Positions 1 to 10,200 of a stretch of DNA of 64,000 nt are shown here, piece after piece. The stretch is from the NCBI RefSeq assembly GCF_037975245.1, contig NC_092564.1, positions 24,984,484-25,048,483 on the forward strand. The letters run 5' to 3'. The DNA comes from Apostichopus japonicus. Taxonomy: Eukaryota; Echinodermata; Holothuroidea; Aspidochirotida; Stichopodidae. Numbering within the stretch: the stretch's first letter is position 1; each line of letters starts with the position of its first letter. The position numbers were made by a program, and so were the translations under genes. The notes under the pieces were generated by a model. It searched no databases. It saw nothing but the letters and a program-made list of their open reading frames with translations, and had not been told where the DNA came from.

Positions 1-1125
1 AACATGCTATGTATGGAGATGTCTCGGTTGAAAAGGGTCATGTTGAAGGCTCCCATTTTGATCCAGTGTGTGATCTCATAAATTTACCATCATCGGGAAT
101 TATCTTTCCTTTCACCCGTTTTCTTGGTTTTTCTTCTTTTCGTCTGTTCTGCCATTAACAAAGAAAGAAAAAAACATGGAGTATGTTATTATTTTCAGTT
201 TTCGTAAGGAAAGTAAACAACGTTCCTACAAAAAGCAATACAAGTATTCAAAGCTGTTTCTGTGAACAGTGATTGTTGAACAAACTTACGTTGTTTTGGT
301 ATTTCTGGTGCGGGAGATGTGGTGTGGTTGTTCTTTCACTGGCTGCACTGCAGTGTTGGTGCAAAGTGGGTGCCTTCACCTCCCTCATGTTAGCAACTTG
401 TATTTAAAGGTACAGTTGGCAGAATGCTGGGGTACACACTCATTGATGGGATGTTGGGATGTTACGTGACCGTCCTGGAAGCAAGAATGGGGGTGTGACG
501 ATGACCCCCCTGACTCATGTTTCTCTGAAGACTTGATACAAGCCAGAGATCGTCCAAGACTTGATATGATAATAATAATAATAATTTATTTTATAAAGCG
601 TAAAATCCACAAAAGTGCTCTAAAACAATATGTAACAGTACATAAAAAAATACATGACACAAAATATGTAGTAAAAATGCAGAATTAAATACAATATAAA
701 TGTTTCTGTCATAAGCCAGAGATCATTCAAGACTTGATATCAGCCAGAGATCGTCCAAGATCATTACAAGGGTAGGGCTTGATGTGGGCTTCTGTTGGTT
801 TCACTAAAATAATAGGTAGAATAGAAAAACAATATTTTGGCATTTGCATCATGTGCAAAACGGCACTTAATCAAAGATGGTGACCAAACACACAGTAGTG
901 GATAATGAAAACATTAAACATTTAAAAATGAGTGGTTCTGTGATTTCAGCTTTATTGCACACATCAACAGTCTTGGTGTACTATGTAAGAGGGAATATCA
1001 GTATAGTAAGATTCATACGCTGTGCCTGTGTGACATTTTAATATCAAACCATGATATCTCATATGGTACAATTTTCCATTTTGTTTTAATGATGTTTACT
1101 CACAACAATTTTTCTGTTTTCATAG
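1..1125. other. Intron of amphiphysin-like gene (5' part off window)
   Basis: No coding segment was recognised. This stretch lies upstream of the first visible BAR exon, whose acceptor is at 1124-1125, so it is probably intronic. The only structure seen is the AAT-rich insertion at about 569-714, listed separately. Confidence 0.5.
544..768. repeat. Short AAT-tailed insertion flanked by repeated 25-bp sequence
   Basis: The phrase AGCCAGAGATC followed by CAAGACTTGATAT occurs at about 543-568 and again at 715-741, with a third partial copy at 743-768. Between the first two lies about 145 bp that begins with an (ATA)n run and TTTATTTTATAAAGCG. Read on the minus strand this resembles the GCGCTTTATAAA plus trinucleotide tail common on invertebrate non-LTR elements. 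The flanking copies could be an imperfect target-site duplication, or an older local repeat into which the element inserted. Confidence 0.45.
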
Positions 1126-1278
1126 GCGCATTCCATTCTACGCTCAAACCTTCCAACAGCTGTATTCAGCAGAATCCACGTTTCACGAAGAAGTCGGGAA
1201 AGCTATGAGCCAGCTGAGTGACATCATGGCTAACTTGAATAAAGAAGCTCAAGTGGGCACTTACAGTATCAAAAAAAA
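1126..1278 (+). CDS. Exon: C-terminal end of BAR domain
   Basis: The acceptor TTTTCATAG precedes the exon and the donor GTAAGA follows it. The exon starts in phase 1 (one base completes the previous codon) and ends in phase 2, the final AA joining G of the exon at 4033 to give Lys. It encodes 50 full codons of amphipathic helix ending in a Lys-rich tail (SIKKK), where the BAR domain passes into the linker. Confidence 0.85.
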
Positions 1279-1488
1279 GTAAGAAGGTGTTTAATGATTG
1301 ACTTATAGATGGCAATCAGGATAGTAATGATGCCGAGGTAATAAAATTGAGGACAATGATTTAACATGTGCACATATTCTGGTAGCCTCAAGTCTGCGGT
1401 ATGTATAGTAGTATATATGTACTGTATGTAGTGTTGTATGTGCAATATATATAGGATTATGTGTACAATATATAGTATTATACGTACA

Positions 1489-1528
<40 letters not shown>

Positions 1529-4500
1529 CAATATATATAGTATAACAGAGAATAACTTAGTGTTCAATTTTGTGTTTGTTTTGTGTATGGTTTCTGTGTA
1601 GAAAAACTGCTATACTTCTTTGCACTTGTATAGCAACTTGACCATATCTTGCATACAGTAGCATTTTGCGATGCAATACTGTATAGATTATTCCCTGGTA
1701 TATATGTACTATAGCAGTATATTAACTGTGTAAGGTTTTACGTGTACCATACATAGTATTATGTATATAGTCAGTATTGCGAAGTTCGGAACACTGCGCA
1801 GTTCGGACACCTCTAAGAAATGCACAATTTCACCCTGATAACCTACAGCAAGAGCCAATTTCACAAAAAACTACGAAGCTACAGTTATTTTCTCTCCAAA
1901 ATAACCTGTGTGCTAGCAAGTACTTACATATTTGTCTCTAAAAGGAAGTTATAGTTTTGGGGTGTTTAAATCTTAGGTGTCCGAACTTTGAAGTGTCCAT
2001 GCTACTATACATAGTATTATATGTTCTGTATACAGTATAATAGTATTATATGTACTATGATAGGGTGATATGTTCTATATACAGCATCATATGTACTATA
2101 TTCCTTATGATCTGTAGTTTATAGCTGTTAAGATAGCATACTCAATATAGTTTCCTCAGCGATTATTAACCAGGCTAAAGCATCAGACTATAAATGCCAA
2201 GTTTTACTAAGAACATATTCTGTATTCCAACGACAGAAGTGTGGTCAAATAAGGGCAACATTAAAGCCATAGCAAGTTAGACTTTACAGTGTGCATCTGT
2301 ATATTTAGCCACCTGAAAGTTTAACCAACAAATGAAGTTTTTCCTTTCTAAGTTTTCTCACATAAAAGACCTTTGTAGTGGACCGATTAACATCACTGTC
2401 GTTTGTTACGTTGTTACAAATTATGCGGAAATTGTTGGTTCTCTTTAGTCGAAACTCCAACCCCCAGGATCGTGCTCCTTTAAACTATATGCAATCCATT
2501 ACAAAGATTAGGACATGATTATTGTTTAAGCTGGCAGTTTCAATATCATAGTGAAAGGAATAACCAAGGAGGATTAAATACAGCAATTGAATAGTGATTC
2601 AAAACCTGTAAAATAGCTGCATATTGATGTCGTTGTGAAATTTAAGTCTCCATAAAACCTTGTGAAAACTATAAATGGTTTTTGTTTCACTTCTTAATTT
2701 TACTAGCAAACTAGCATGGTTTACTCATGTGTAAACTAATGCCATGTCTGGCTCCCACGTAAATGAAGTGTCTTCTTGCCTGAAAAAGTACAGTTAACAC
2801 ATGACCTATAAAATATATGTGGCATTATCAACTGTATTTATAGGCAGTTAGGCAGTGGGTACATCTTCTGTGAAAGTGTTTTTGTGAGTGATCAACCAGT
2901 TAGTGGTGATGTTTTGGTTGCAATTTATTAAAAGCTTTTTGTTAGGTTTTAAACACCATTATCGATATTTGTGAAATATTGTAACATTATGTTGTAGTTT
3001 TGTACTCGACTGTTACCATGGTGATATAGACTCAGTACTTTAAATGCAACCTGCTGCATTAAGTGACCCATAATCCTCTAGCAAGTTTCAATTGATGTTA
3101 TGATTGCAAACTGTAGAGATTAAAGGGATCGGCATGTTTTGGCTATTTGTCTTTGGCAGGCAGGTAACCTATGCAGGCAAGTCGGTATGTGTGTGTGCGT
3201 CTACATGGGTGTTTGTTTGTTTGTGTGTGATGCAGGATTGTAAAACACAATCTCTTCTCATGATGGCCAACATCAGCTGAGCTCACACTTGATATGACTC
3301 TTACTACCCTGTGATAAGTGCATGAACCCCTATATTGGCGGATAAATGATGTAAGGTCATTTAATGTCGATAGAGGTCAGAATGTGAACATCTCTTAAGT
3401 GCTGTATTTCACTTTGACACAATAACTCAACCGAGGTGAACGGTTGCCAACCCTGTCACTTTGACATGCGATCTCCCTCTGATGAGCACAAGAAATAGTC
3501 GCAGTCACAAAGTGAGGTACTTTGTGAAAATATCGTAGCTAGCTAATACACAGATAAATGACTACTACAGATGACAAAATATGATGCAAGTCATTTTGTG
3601 TTTCTCAGTAGATGTTTTCTTGGTTGATTGGTCTGATTAGATGATAAATATTATTGTTTGGAATAGAGCAAAGCGAATCAATGCTAGAACAAACTTCAAA
3701 CCATTGACCTCTGGGTTACAAGCTCAGGGCTCTACCAACAGAGCTATCCAGCCCTTAGTTGTTAGCGATCCCTTGATTGCCATATCTCTGCTGGGGGCGC
3801 CAGTCAGAGGCCACAGTAGCTTGCATACTGTATAACCAGTTACATTCAATACAACCCAGAAACAATAGGGATAGGATTTCAAGAGAAATTTAACTTTTAA
3901 TATATAATCATATAAGCAACTGGAAGCAGATAATCAGCTTTCGGTCATTCATTCATTCACTTATATAAATTTATAATTTATTGTTATCTATTACGGCTAT
4001 TGTTCATCTCATTTTGCTTTGGTTTCTGTCAGGATTCCAACCATTCACAGAGACAACAATGCTTCCCATTCTAGTAGTCTGCCGGTCCCACCGAGCCCGA
4101 ATTCATCCGACCGTTCCATGGCATCGTCCGAGCAGCCGGAGCGGGGAGGCAGCGAACAGGGCCAGGAGGAAGATGAGGATGAGGATGATAGCCAGGATGC
4201 GGCGGAGTACCAGATACCGAGATCGACCCCGGTAGTCGCTCCTAGGGTGGGTACAGAGCTCATCCTGGCCCCTCTCCTCTCCTCCACTCCCCTCCCCCAC
4301 CTCCCACCTGCTTATCATGTATCCCTGCTGCATTTATTCATGGAAAGGAGATACATAATAACAAAGGCATAGTAGTCATAATGAGGACTGTGAATAGAAT
4401 TTACCAGAGCTTGGAAGGAAAAATAATGAAAGCTTCCTTCAGAATGGGAGACTAAATCTTGTAAAATTGTAAAATCTAAAATACATCAAAGAATCTTCCA

Positions 4501-7278
4501 TAATTGCTCAGTTTGGGTAAAACATTGTCACCATAACCACTGCCTAAATTGGACATATTGTAAAATGGGATGAAAACCTGAGAGCGCAACAAAGACGTAT
4601 GGATATACCACCCCCACCCCCTCTCCCCCCACCCTGAAATGAGAATGTGACACTGGATAAAAGACCATTGTCTAAATGACCTACCAAAGTATATATATAT
4701 ATTTCATGATTTTTCCTTGCCACAAGGTTCTGCGAGCATCATTTATCAGGGTGTTGGGAATCCTGTGGTAAAATTGTCCTGACTGCCCCCCACCCCCCCC
4801 CCCTGGTCCACAGGCCACATTTTGCCTACCTGGTCGTCTAGTCAAAGAGCAATCTTTTCTTTTGAAAAAAAGTTAGAGACATTTTGAATGTGATATCTTT
4901 TCAAGTGTATTTAATGTTTGCAAAATTTATGCTGCAAATGAACCAGATGCTTTGAAACTTGTACCGTACCTCGCGTGGAATTCATTGAGATATTGAGTGA
5001 CCGTACATATAGTAACAATTGTCATAATATTTTGGTGTCAGCTTTTGATCATTTCTTTTTCTCATGTGCAGCTGTCACTTGCAGAGAATTCCGAAGCAGA
5101 TGAAGTGAAAGAAGAACCCAAAACGACAGATTTACCAGAAGGAGTTTTATACATGGTAAGTCTACCATATTTTGCGGACACCCTAACCACTAGGCTATGG
5201 ACGCTGATTGTATATCCAGAGGTTCGAAACCAGTAAGGAAGGTCGTAATTCCACTGTAGGCGTTTGTCACCTGTATCGAACAATACTAGTTCTGTTTTTG
5301 GTGACATATTTTGCCTTACTCTAGAGATCAAACATGATGCTAACCAACTCGAAATCATTTGTGATTCCTAAAGCCGGATCTCGAAAGAGATACTTGGAAC
5401 AGACGTTGTTAATGAAATGGAGGTAAACGACAAAGACAAATGAATATATATATAATTGAAATCGTAATGAGTTGAAAAATTCTGAACAGTGCAAAAACTT
5501 CCAGTCTCCACCGGGATTCGAACCCGGGCCTCCAGCTTTATATGCAAACACCCTAACCACTAGGCTATGGATGCTGATGGTATGTCCAGAGGTTCGAAAC
5601 CCGTAAGGAAGGTCGTAATTTTAAGAATACCTATGCTAGATAGTTTACCTAAGTAGCTGGGACAAACCCCTACATATGAACCTCAACCCTGTGCATATGA
5701 ACCACACCCCTACATATGAACCACATCCCTCCATATGAACCACACCCCTACATATGAACCACACCCCTGCATATGAACCACACCCCCTACATATGAACCT
5801 CAACCCGGTGCATATGAACCACTCCCCCTACATATGAACCACACCCCCTACATATGAACCTCAAACCCCTACGTATGAAAAGAACCTCCTGCATATGAAC
5901 CCTTTGGTCAATTTAGGCATGGTGTTAAAATTAAAATTTTATATTAATTTACTGATATATTATTATTTATTTTTTTGGCCTTCAGGTGAAAGCTCTTCAT
6001 GACTATGCATGCTTAGACTCGGATGAACTCTCCTTTCTAAAAGGTGAAACTATCCAGGTTATAGCTTTCGATGATCCTGAGGATCAAGTAAGTAAAGTGT
6101 TGTTGTTATATATCACTTTTGTTTTTTTTCCCCAATTTCCTCCCAAAAAGTATGTCAATATGTGAAGGATCATTAGATCATTAGTGCTTTATTATGTACA
6201 GCCTGCTTTAATCCAGGAATGAATTACTTGTTAACAACATGCTATTTTAACTTTGGATGTCAATAAATAACAAACCTTCAAGAAATATTCATTATTATGA
6301 AGTGCAACAGTAGTTACAATGTTTTCAAACAAGTGCAATACATTATGTACATTAAGTCTGAATACAAATGCACTACACGTTACAAATGTGGTCCAAATTT
6401 ATGTACAAACTCAAATTCTGATAATATTTTCAGAGTGCAATACATAATGTACATAAAGTCTGAATACAAATGCACTACACATCACAAATACAGTCCATAT
6501 TTATGTACAAACTCAGAGTGCTAATAAAATGTTCAAAGTGCAATACATAATGTACATAAAGTTTGAATATAAATGCACTACACATCACAAATGCAGTCCA
6601 AATTTATGTACCAACTCAGAATGCTGATAATATGCACAAAACTCAGAGTGCTAATAAAATGTTCAAAGTGCAATACATAATGTACATAAAGTGTGAATAC
6701 AAATGAACTACACAATAAAGTAGATATCTAGAGTTCAGTACATAGTGGAAATGAATGTAGAATTGCAATGCATAATAGACTACCTGCACATAACAGTATT
6801 CCTGCACATAACAGTATTCCTGCACATAACAGTCTTCCTGCACATAACAGTCTACTGCATATAGTATTCTTCCTCCACATAACAGCCTTCCTCCACATAA
6901 CAGCCTTACTGCACATAATAGTCTACCTGCACATAATAGTCTTCCTTCACATATTAGTTTTCCTACGCATATTAGTCTTCCTGCGTGTGACAGTCTTACT
7001 GCACATAATAGTCTACCTGCACATAATAGCCTTCCTGCACATAATAATCTTCCTGCACATGTCAAGCAATGGATTCAGCTGGGCACTGAATATCTGTAGC
7101 GTTGTTGTACATAGGCCATAAGGAGTGTTACCTGAAAGTTTAGAGTGACATGAAAAGGAGACAAACATCGGTTGAATTATTTGTTATTTCATTCCAGGAC
7201 GACGGTTGGTTATATGGCATTAAAGAATCGGACAACACACGCGGCGTCTTCCCTGAAAACTTTACCATCAGGATATGA
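1126..7278 (+). CDS. Amphiphysin/BIN1-like BAR-SH3 protein, 3' five exons (5' end off window)
   Basis: Exons are 1126-1278, 4033-4246, 5072-5155, 5986-6087 and 7198-7278, all with GT-AG signals and consistent phases (2, 0, 0, 0). Exon 1126-1278 encodes the end of a BAR domain (RIPFYAQTFQQLY, then FHEEVGKAMSQL), matching the last BAR helix of amphiphysin and BIN1. Exon 4033-4246 is a Ser/Pro-rich then strongly acidic linker (EEDEDEDD). The last two exons form a C-terminal SH3 domain: ALHDY, DELSFLKGE, DDGWLYGIKESD, GVFPENF, ending four residues later. That spacing and the PEEQDEGW-like loop are characteristic of the amphiphysin/BIN1 SH3. Family role, by inference: membrane curvature at endocytic sites or T-tubules, with SH3 binding to dynamin-like proline-rich partners. 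The clathrin/AP2-binding insert of vertebrate AMPH was not seen. Whether the ancestral single gene or a paralogue is present cannot be decided. Confidence 0.88.
1484..1540. repeat. (TA)n microsatellite
   Basis: An uninterrupted TATATA run with one GTA interruption, within a wider region (about 1390-1540) of repeated TGTACAATATATAGTATTA-like phrases, inside the amphiphysin-like intron. Confidence 0.85.
1791..1996. mobile_element. MITE-like inverted-repeat element, about 206 bp
   Basis: The left arm at 1791-1817 (ACACT, 4 bases, AGTTCGGACACCTCTAAG) is the reverse complement of the right arm at 1972-1996 apart from a few mismatches and a 2-base indel. The roughly 155 bp between the arms shows no coding capacity. 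No clear target-site duplication was seen. It lies in the intron upstream of exon 4033-4246. Confidence 0.55.
3690..3754 (-). repeat. tRNA-derived sequence (SINE head or tRNA pseudogene)
   Basis: Read on the minus strand from 3754: GGGCTGG, then a box-A-like TAGCTCTGTTGGTAGAGC, an anticodon-loop-like CTTGTAACC, and a degenerate box B (GGTTTGAAG). The 3' half does not pair with the acceptor start, so it is not a functional tRNA. The most likely reading is the tRNA-related head of a SINE or a decayed tRNA copy. Confidence 0.5.
4033..4246 (+). CDS. Exon: acidic Ser-rich linker of amphiphysin-like protein
   Basis: The acceptor GGTTTCTGTCAG lies before the exon and the donor AGG|GTGGGT after it. 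The 71 codons are low in hydrophobics: a Ser/Pro-rich part, then QGQEEDEDEDDSQD, then PRSTPVVAP, as expected for the disordered region between BAR and SH3 domains. Base composition is markedly more GC-rich than the surrounding introns, which supports coding status. Confidence 0.8.
5072..5155 (+). CDS. Exon: pre-SH3 linker
   Basis: Twenty-eight codons between CTCATGTGCAG and GTAAGT, phase 0 on both sides, encoding an acidic stretch (EADEVKEEPKTTD) that ends ...GVLYM, directly before the SH3 exon that begins VKALHDY. A second AG at 5083 is possible as an acceptor but would break phase with the previous exon. Confidence 0.78.
5178..5250. repeat. First copy of a 73-bp duplicated segment (tRNA-like 5' part)
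   Basis: The 73 bp beginning ACACCCTAACCACTAGGC and ending AAGGTCGTAATT recur at 5548-5620 with only a few differences. Only the second copy continues into a full box-B region, so this first copy carries part of the tRNA-like element at 5502-5576 plus its flank. Confidence 0.75.
5502..5576 (-). repeat. tRNA-derived SINE head
   Basis: On the minus strand the sequence starts CAGCATCCA and ends TGGAGACTG, which can pair at 7 of 9 positions as an acceptor-like stem. Between them are a good box A (TAGCCTAGTGGTTAGG) and a perfect box B (GGGTTCGAATCCC flanked by complementary CCGGG). The anticodon region (TTTGCATATAAAG) is poor, so a SINE head is favoured over a working tRNA gene. An AT-rich segment follows. 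Confidence 0.6.
5548..5620. repeat. Second copy of the 73-bp duplicated segment
   Basis: This matches 5178-5250 from ACACCCTAACCACTAGGC through CCAGAGGTTCGAAACC to AAGGTCGTAATT. It overlaps the start of the tRNA-derived SINE head on the minus strand. The two copies are 370 bp apart. Confidence 0.75.
5655..5905. repeat. Minisatellite, unit about 18-20 bp (CATATGAACC core)
   Basis: About 12 imperfect head-to-tail units of CATATGAACCACACCCCTA-type sequence in the intron directly upstream of the first SH3 exon. The array ends about 80 bp before the acceptor at 5984-5985. Confidence 0.9.
5986..6087 (+). CDS. Exon: N-terminal half of SH3 domain
   Basis: Acceptor TTTTTTTGGCCTTCAG and donor GTAAGT. 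The 34 codons include the SH3 ALHDY motif, the DELSF strand and FLKGE, and end in the n-Src loop region with PEDQ. The domain is completed by exon 7198-7278. Confidence 0.9.
6315..6715. repeat. Tandem repeat, about 103-bp unit, four copies
   Basis: The phrase GTGCAATACAT(T/A)ATGTACAT starts at about 6333, 6435, 6538 and 6668, giving periods of about 102, 103 and 130 bp. Each unit also contains TGCACTACAC and TTTATGTACMAACTC. The last unit has an extra 27 bp. It lies in the intron that splits the SH3 domain. Confidence 0.88.
6775..7065. repeat. 18-bp minisatellite (CTGCACATAACAGT core)
   Basis: About 16 units of CTGCACATAA(C/T)AGTCTTC-type sequence. Because the unit is a multiple of three, it keeps open frames on both strands (LPAHNS-type on plus, CAGRLL-type on minus). 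These are repeat artefacts, not genes. It lies in the same SH3-splitting intron as the 103-bp array. Confidence 0.92.
7198..7278 (+). CDS. Exon: C-terminal half of SH3 domain and stop codon
   Basis: The acceptor TTCATTCCAG precedes DDGWLYGIKESD, then RGVFPENFT and a stop at 7276-7278. The Trp of the ligand-binding groove and the ALYDY-partner Pro/Asn/Phe (PENF) are present. The protein ends right after the SH3 domain, as in amphiphysin and BIN1. Confidence 0.9.
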   Translation, partial: DDGWLYGIKESDNTRGVFPENFTIRI

Positions 7279-10200
7279 TGTCACCCCTGGGGAGGGTAAG
7301 ATGTAGGGTAATAGGTAACAATCCGTGGCATTGATCTGGTGCAAACTTTATAAACAGTTATCACCGTGGTGATGATAGCCGCTGCCTCCTCTCTCATCGA
7401 CCAGCGTGATAACAGATGATGAAGATGATGGTGACATGAGATGGACGGTGGATGTAACCCTTAAGGTCATACCAAAGTTTCTTGAAAAAGGTTGAAATGT
7501 TAACAAGGTATTTTTTTTGCCTTTATTGCAGGTTGAGCTAAAAAGTTCAGTGGCTGTTAGTTCTGTATATTCCAATATGCTATGCATTTTATGGTTGGTG
7601 ACACCAGGTTTTTTAATGCTCACTGCCACAGCACAGTGGTCCATGCAGTACAAACGTATAGCTGTCTGGGCTAGTTTTTTTTGTGCCGCGAGTTGACAGC
7701 AATGTGGTTGTGTTAACTTGAAATTTCACAACAATTTTATTTTATGTTACATTTTCTTGGCTCTGTTGCAAATTTTTTATTTTTAACTTTGCTAACGCTC
7801 TTAGCTTTATGCTTCAACTACCCTAAACAGTTACTTCTATGTCCGAGAGTATGTGCAAGTTTATCTGACTGGGCCCCCCCACCCTTATTGCTTTGTTAAG
7901 TTGGGGGTTGTGTAGTGGGGGGTGGGGAGGATGTGTTGTTAGATGACATTAATGTAGAAGATTATCATGAAGTGGGATCATTATGCTCAAAACAATTCTT
8001 TAAAATGATTTTCAAACTTTTCTGCGGAATTGATGTCGTTGCCGATTGGGTAGCGGATGCCTGTTTGGTCTGGACCAAGTATTCTTCACACTTTGGCACA
8101 GTCACCGCCATTGTCTCTAGCTAGCGTATTTCACATCTGGAAGAACAATTATCTTTACAAACCTGGGTGAATGAGACTTCTAATAGGAGATGTCTAAACA
8201 TCTTACAAACCAATAAGGAGCCCTAGATATCTCTCGTCGGAATATAATAACAAAATGTTGGTGTGCTTTTTGTCCCCTGAAGACTTGACTTTCTCCGCGC
8301 TAAACCTATCCAACCCCCCACGTAGTGAGTAGAGTCGGTTCTTGGTAGAAGGTTGAATATTGATGCGACTTTTCAAAATACCCGGCGCCTCAAAAGTGGA
8401 CATATACGATCTCATTTGATAACAGTAATGACCGATCAGTCAGTTTCATTCGTTCTGGTGTTTTATTACCAAAGAACAGATTGCATAGCAGTTAAAGATT
8501 GCAGTGGTGTAGCCAGGTTATTACTTGTTTTAATTTTTTTTAATTTTATGAGGTGAGGACATAGTGTGAGGTACCCCCTCCCCTACTCCTCCCCTACCCA
8601 TGGGGAAATGAGAACTGAACTTCATGGACAATTGTCCCCATCTTTACTCTTCCCTCCTCCCCAACCCCTTCAATTCCAGGGTTGTGTATTTGTCATTAAC
8701 AAATGTTATTTCAAAAGGAAAAAGTTGGAGTAAGCAAAATTTTCTTTCCCAATCCAATTTTTTTCCCTCATTTCTCAATATTTTTTTACTTCATAGATTG
8801 AAACAGTCATTGGTGCACTGGGTTTGGTTGACATCAACCAGGACACTGCTCTCTAGCAGGTACTAGTAAATTCATTCTCCAAAAGCGTCTACAAAATGGT
8901 GTCTTGAGGTGAAATGTTAAAAAAAGTCCCCCCCCCACCCCCTGCCCACCACCACCTCTCCTGTCTCCTCTGTGTCATTGCTTCTGTCAAGGATTGAAAT
9001 TTTCCATCATCTGAAAATTGTGGCATTTCTTGTGAGGCCTTCTATAACTGTCTTGCACTTTTTTAAATAGTTTAATATTTAAAAGCTGCTTTTTCTGAAT
9101 CTTGGACTTATAACTGCCTGCCCCATGATTCTCATGTACTAGTTCTATGGTAACACCTGGGACCATCATTATTGGTTGCTATTTCATGGAAATACATGGA
9201 AATACAGTCATGTAGCCATGGCAATATATCTTGCACATACAAGTATCTTATAAAATCACAAAGGATATGGTTTTTCAAACTTTCTGATAAAACAACCATC
9301 TTTTCACTTTAAATACTATGAAAACATTTTAAAATGGAAGAAGGGGTCTCAACGTATTTTATTTCTCTAGGCCGAAGGAAAGTAAACACTGCTGAAAGAT
9401 GGATTGCATTTGTAAAATGGATTTTGTACCAGTGACAAACACCCGTCCTTTCCAAAATGTCTCTTTTAAGGAGAGCGTTGAAGAATATTCCACCTCAATT
9501 GTCCCAAAAATCTCCACTGCCAATATAATTCATTATGTATAATCCATATTTTAAACCAATGGCATATTGCCGTCGGTGCCCCAACCCAGTTACTCCAAAG
9601 AGTTTTTAACTATCACCCATTACGGATGGCATTATGACTGCCGTGCCCCTTTAATCAAGTCGCTGTAAGTCACCTCGCAATTATCTCGGTCGTTCAACTC
9701 CATCATCGAACAGACTCTGGGCTCTAAAAATTTGTCCAAAATTCCCAGCAATATTTGCATTAGAAAACAGGTATTATGCAGCTAGCTGTATGAAACATCA
9801 ATAGCTAGGTTTTTTGACATGTTGTCTCATACTTCAAAGAAAATTGTCTTTTTTGTGCCATTTCAAACTTTTGGAAATAGCCATGGTGACCGATTTTTGA
9901 AAACAGTATAATTTCATTTAATGAAGATCCTAGGAAGTTTTCTAGCTTCCGTTAAAAAATTGGTAATGCCCCTCCCCCTGTAGATTCTGATTTCGAGCCC
10001 TAATCCATTGCACGGTGGTGAAAGATACCAGGCTACTACCCCGAAGCAAAGATTAGCTTGATTTATTTGTATGATCAGTGTAAGCTTTTTTCTTTTTTGT
10101 TTGTGTATGATTTATGGTTTGCCTTATATTGTTTTTTCTTCTTCGTATGGCCAGTACTTACTTCACCTTCAGACAAGCCTTACTCCTTTGTTTTTTTTTG

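Noticed and set aside
6643-7121. Overlapping open frames on both strands with Cys/Leu or His/Leu repeats
   Set aside because: Artefact of the 18-bp minisatellite, whose unit is divisible by three.
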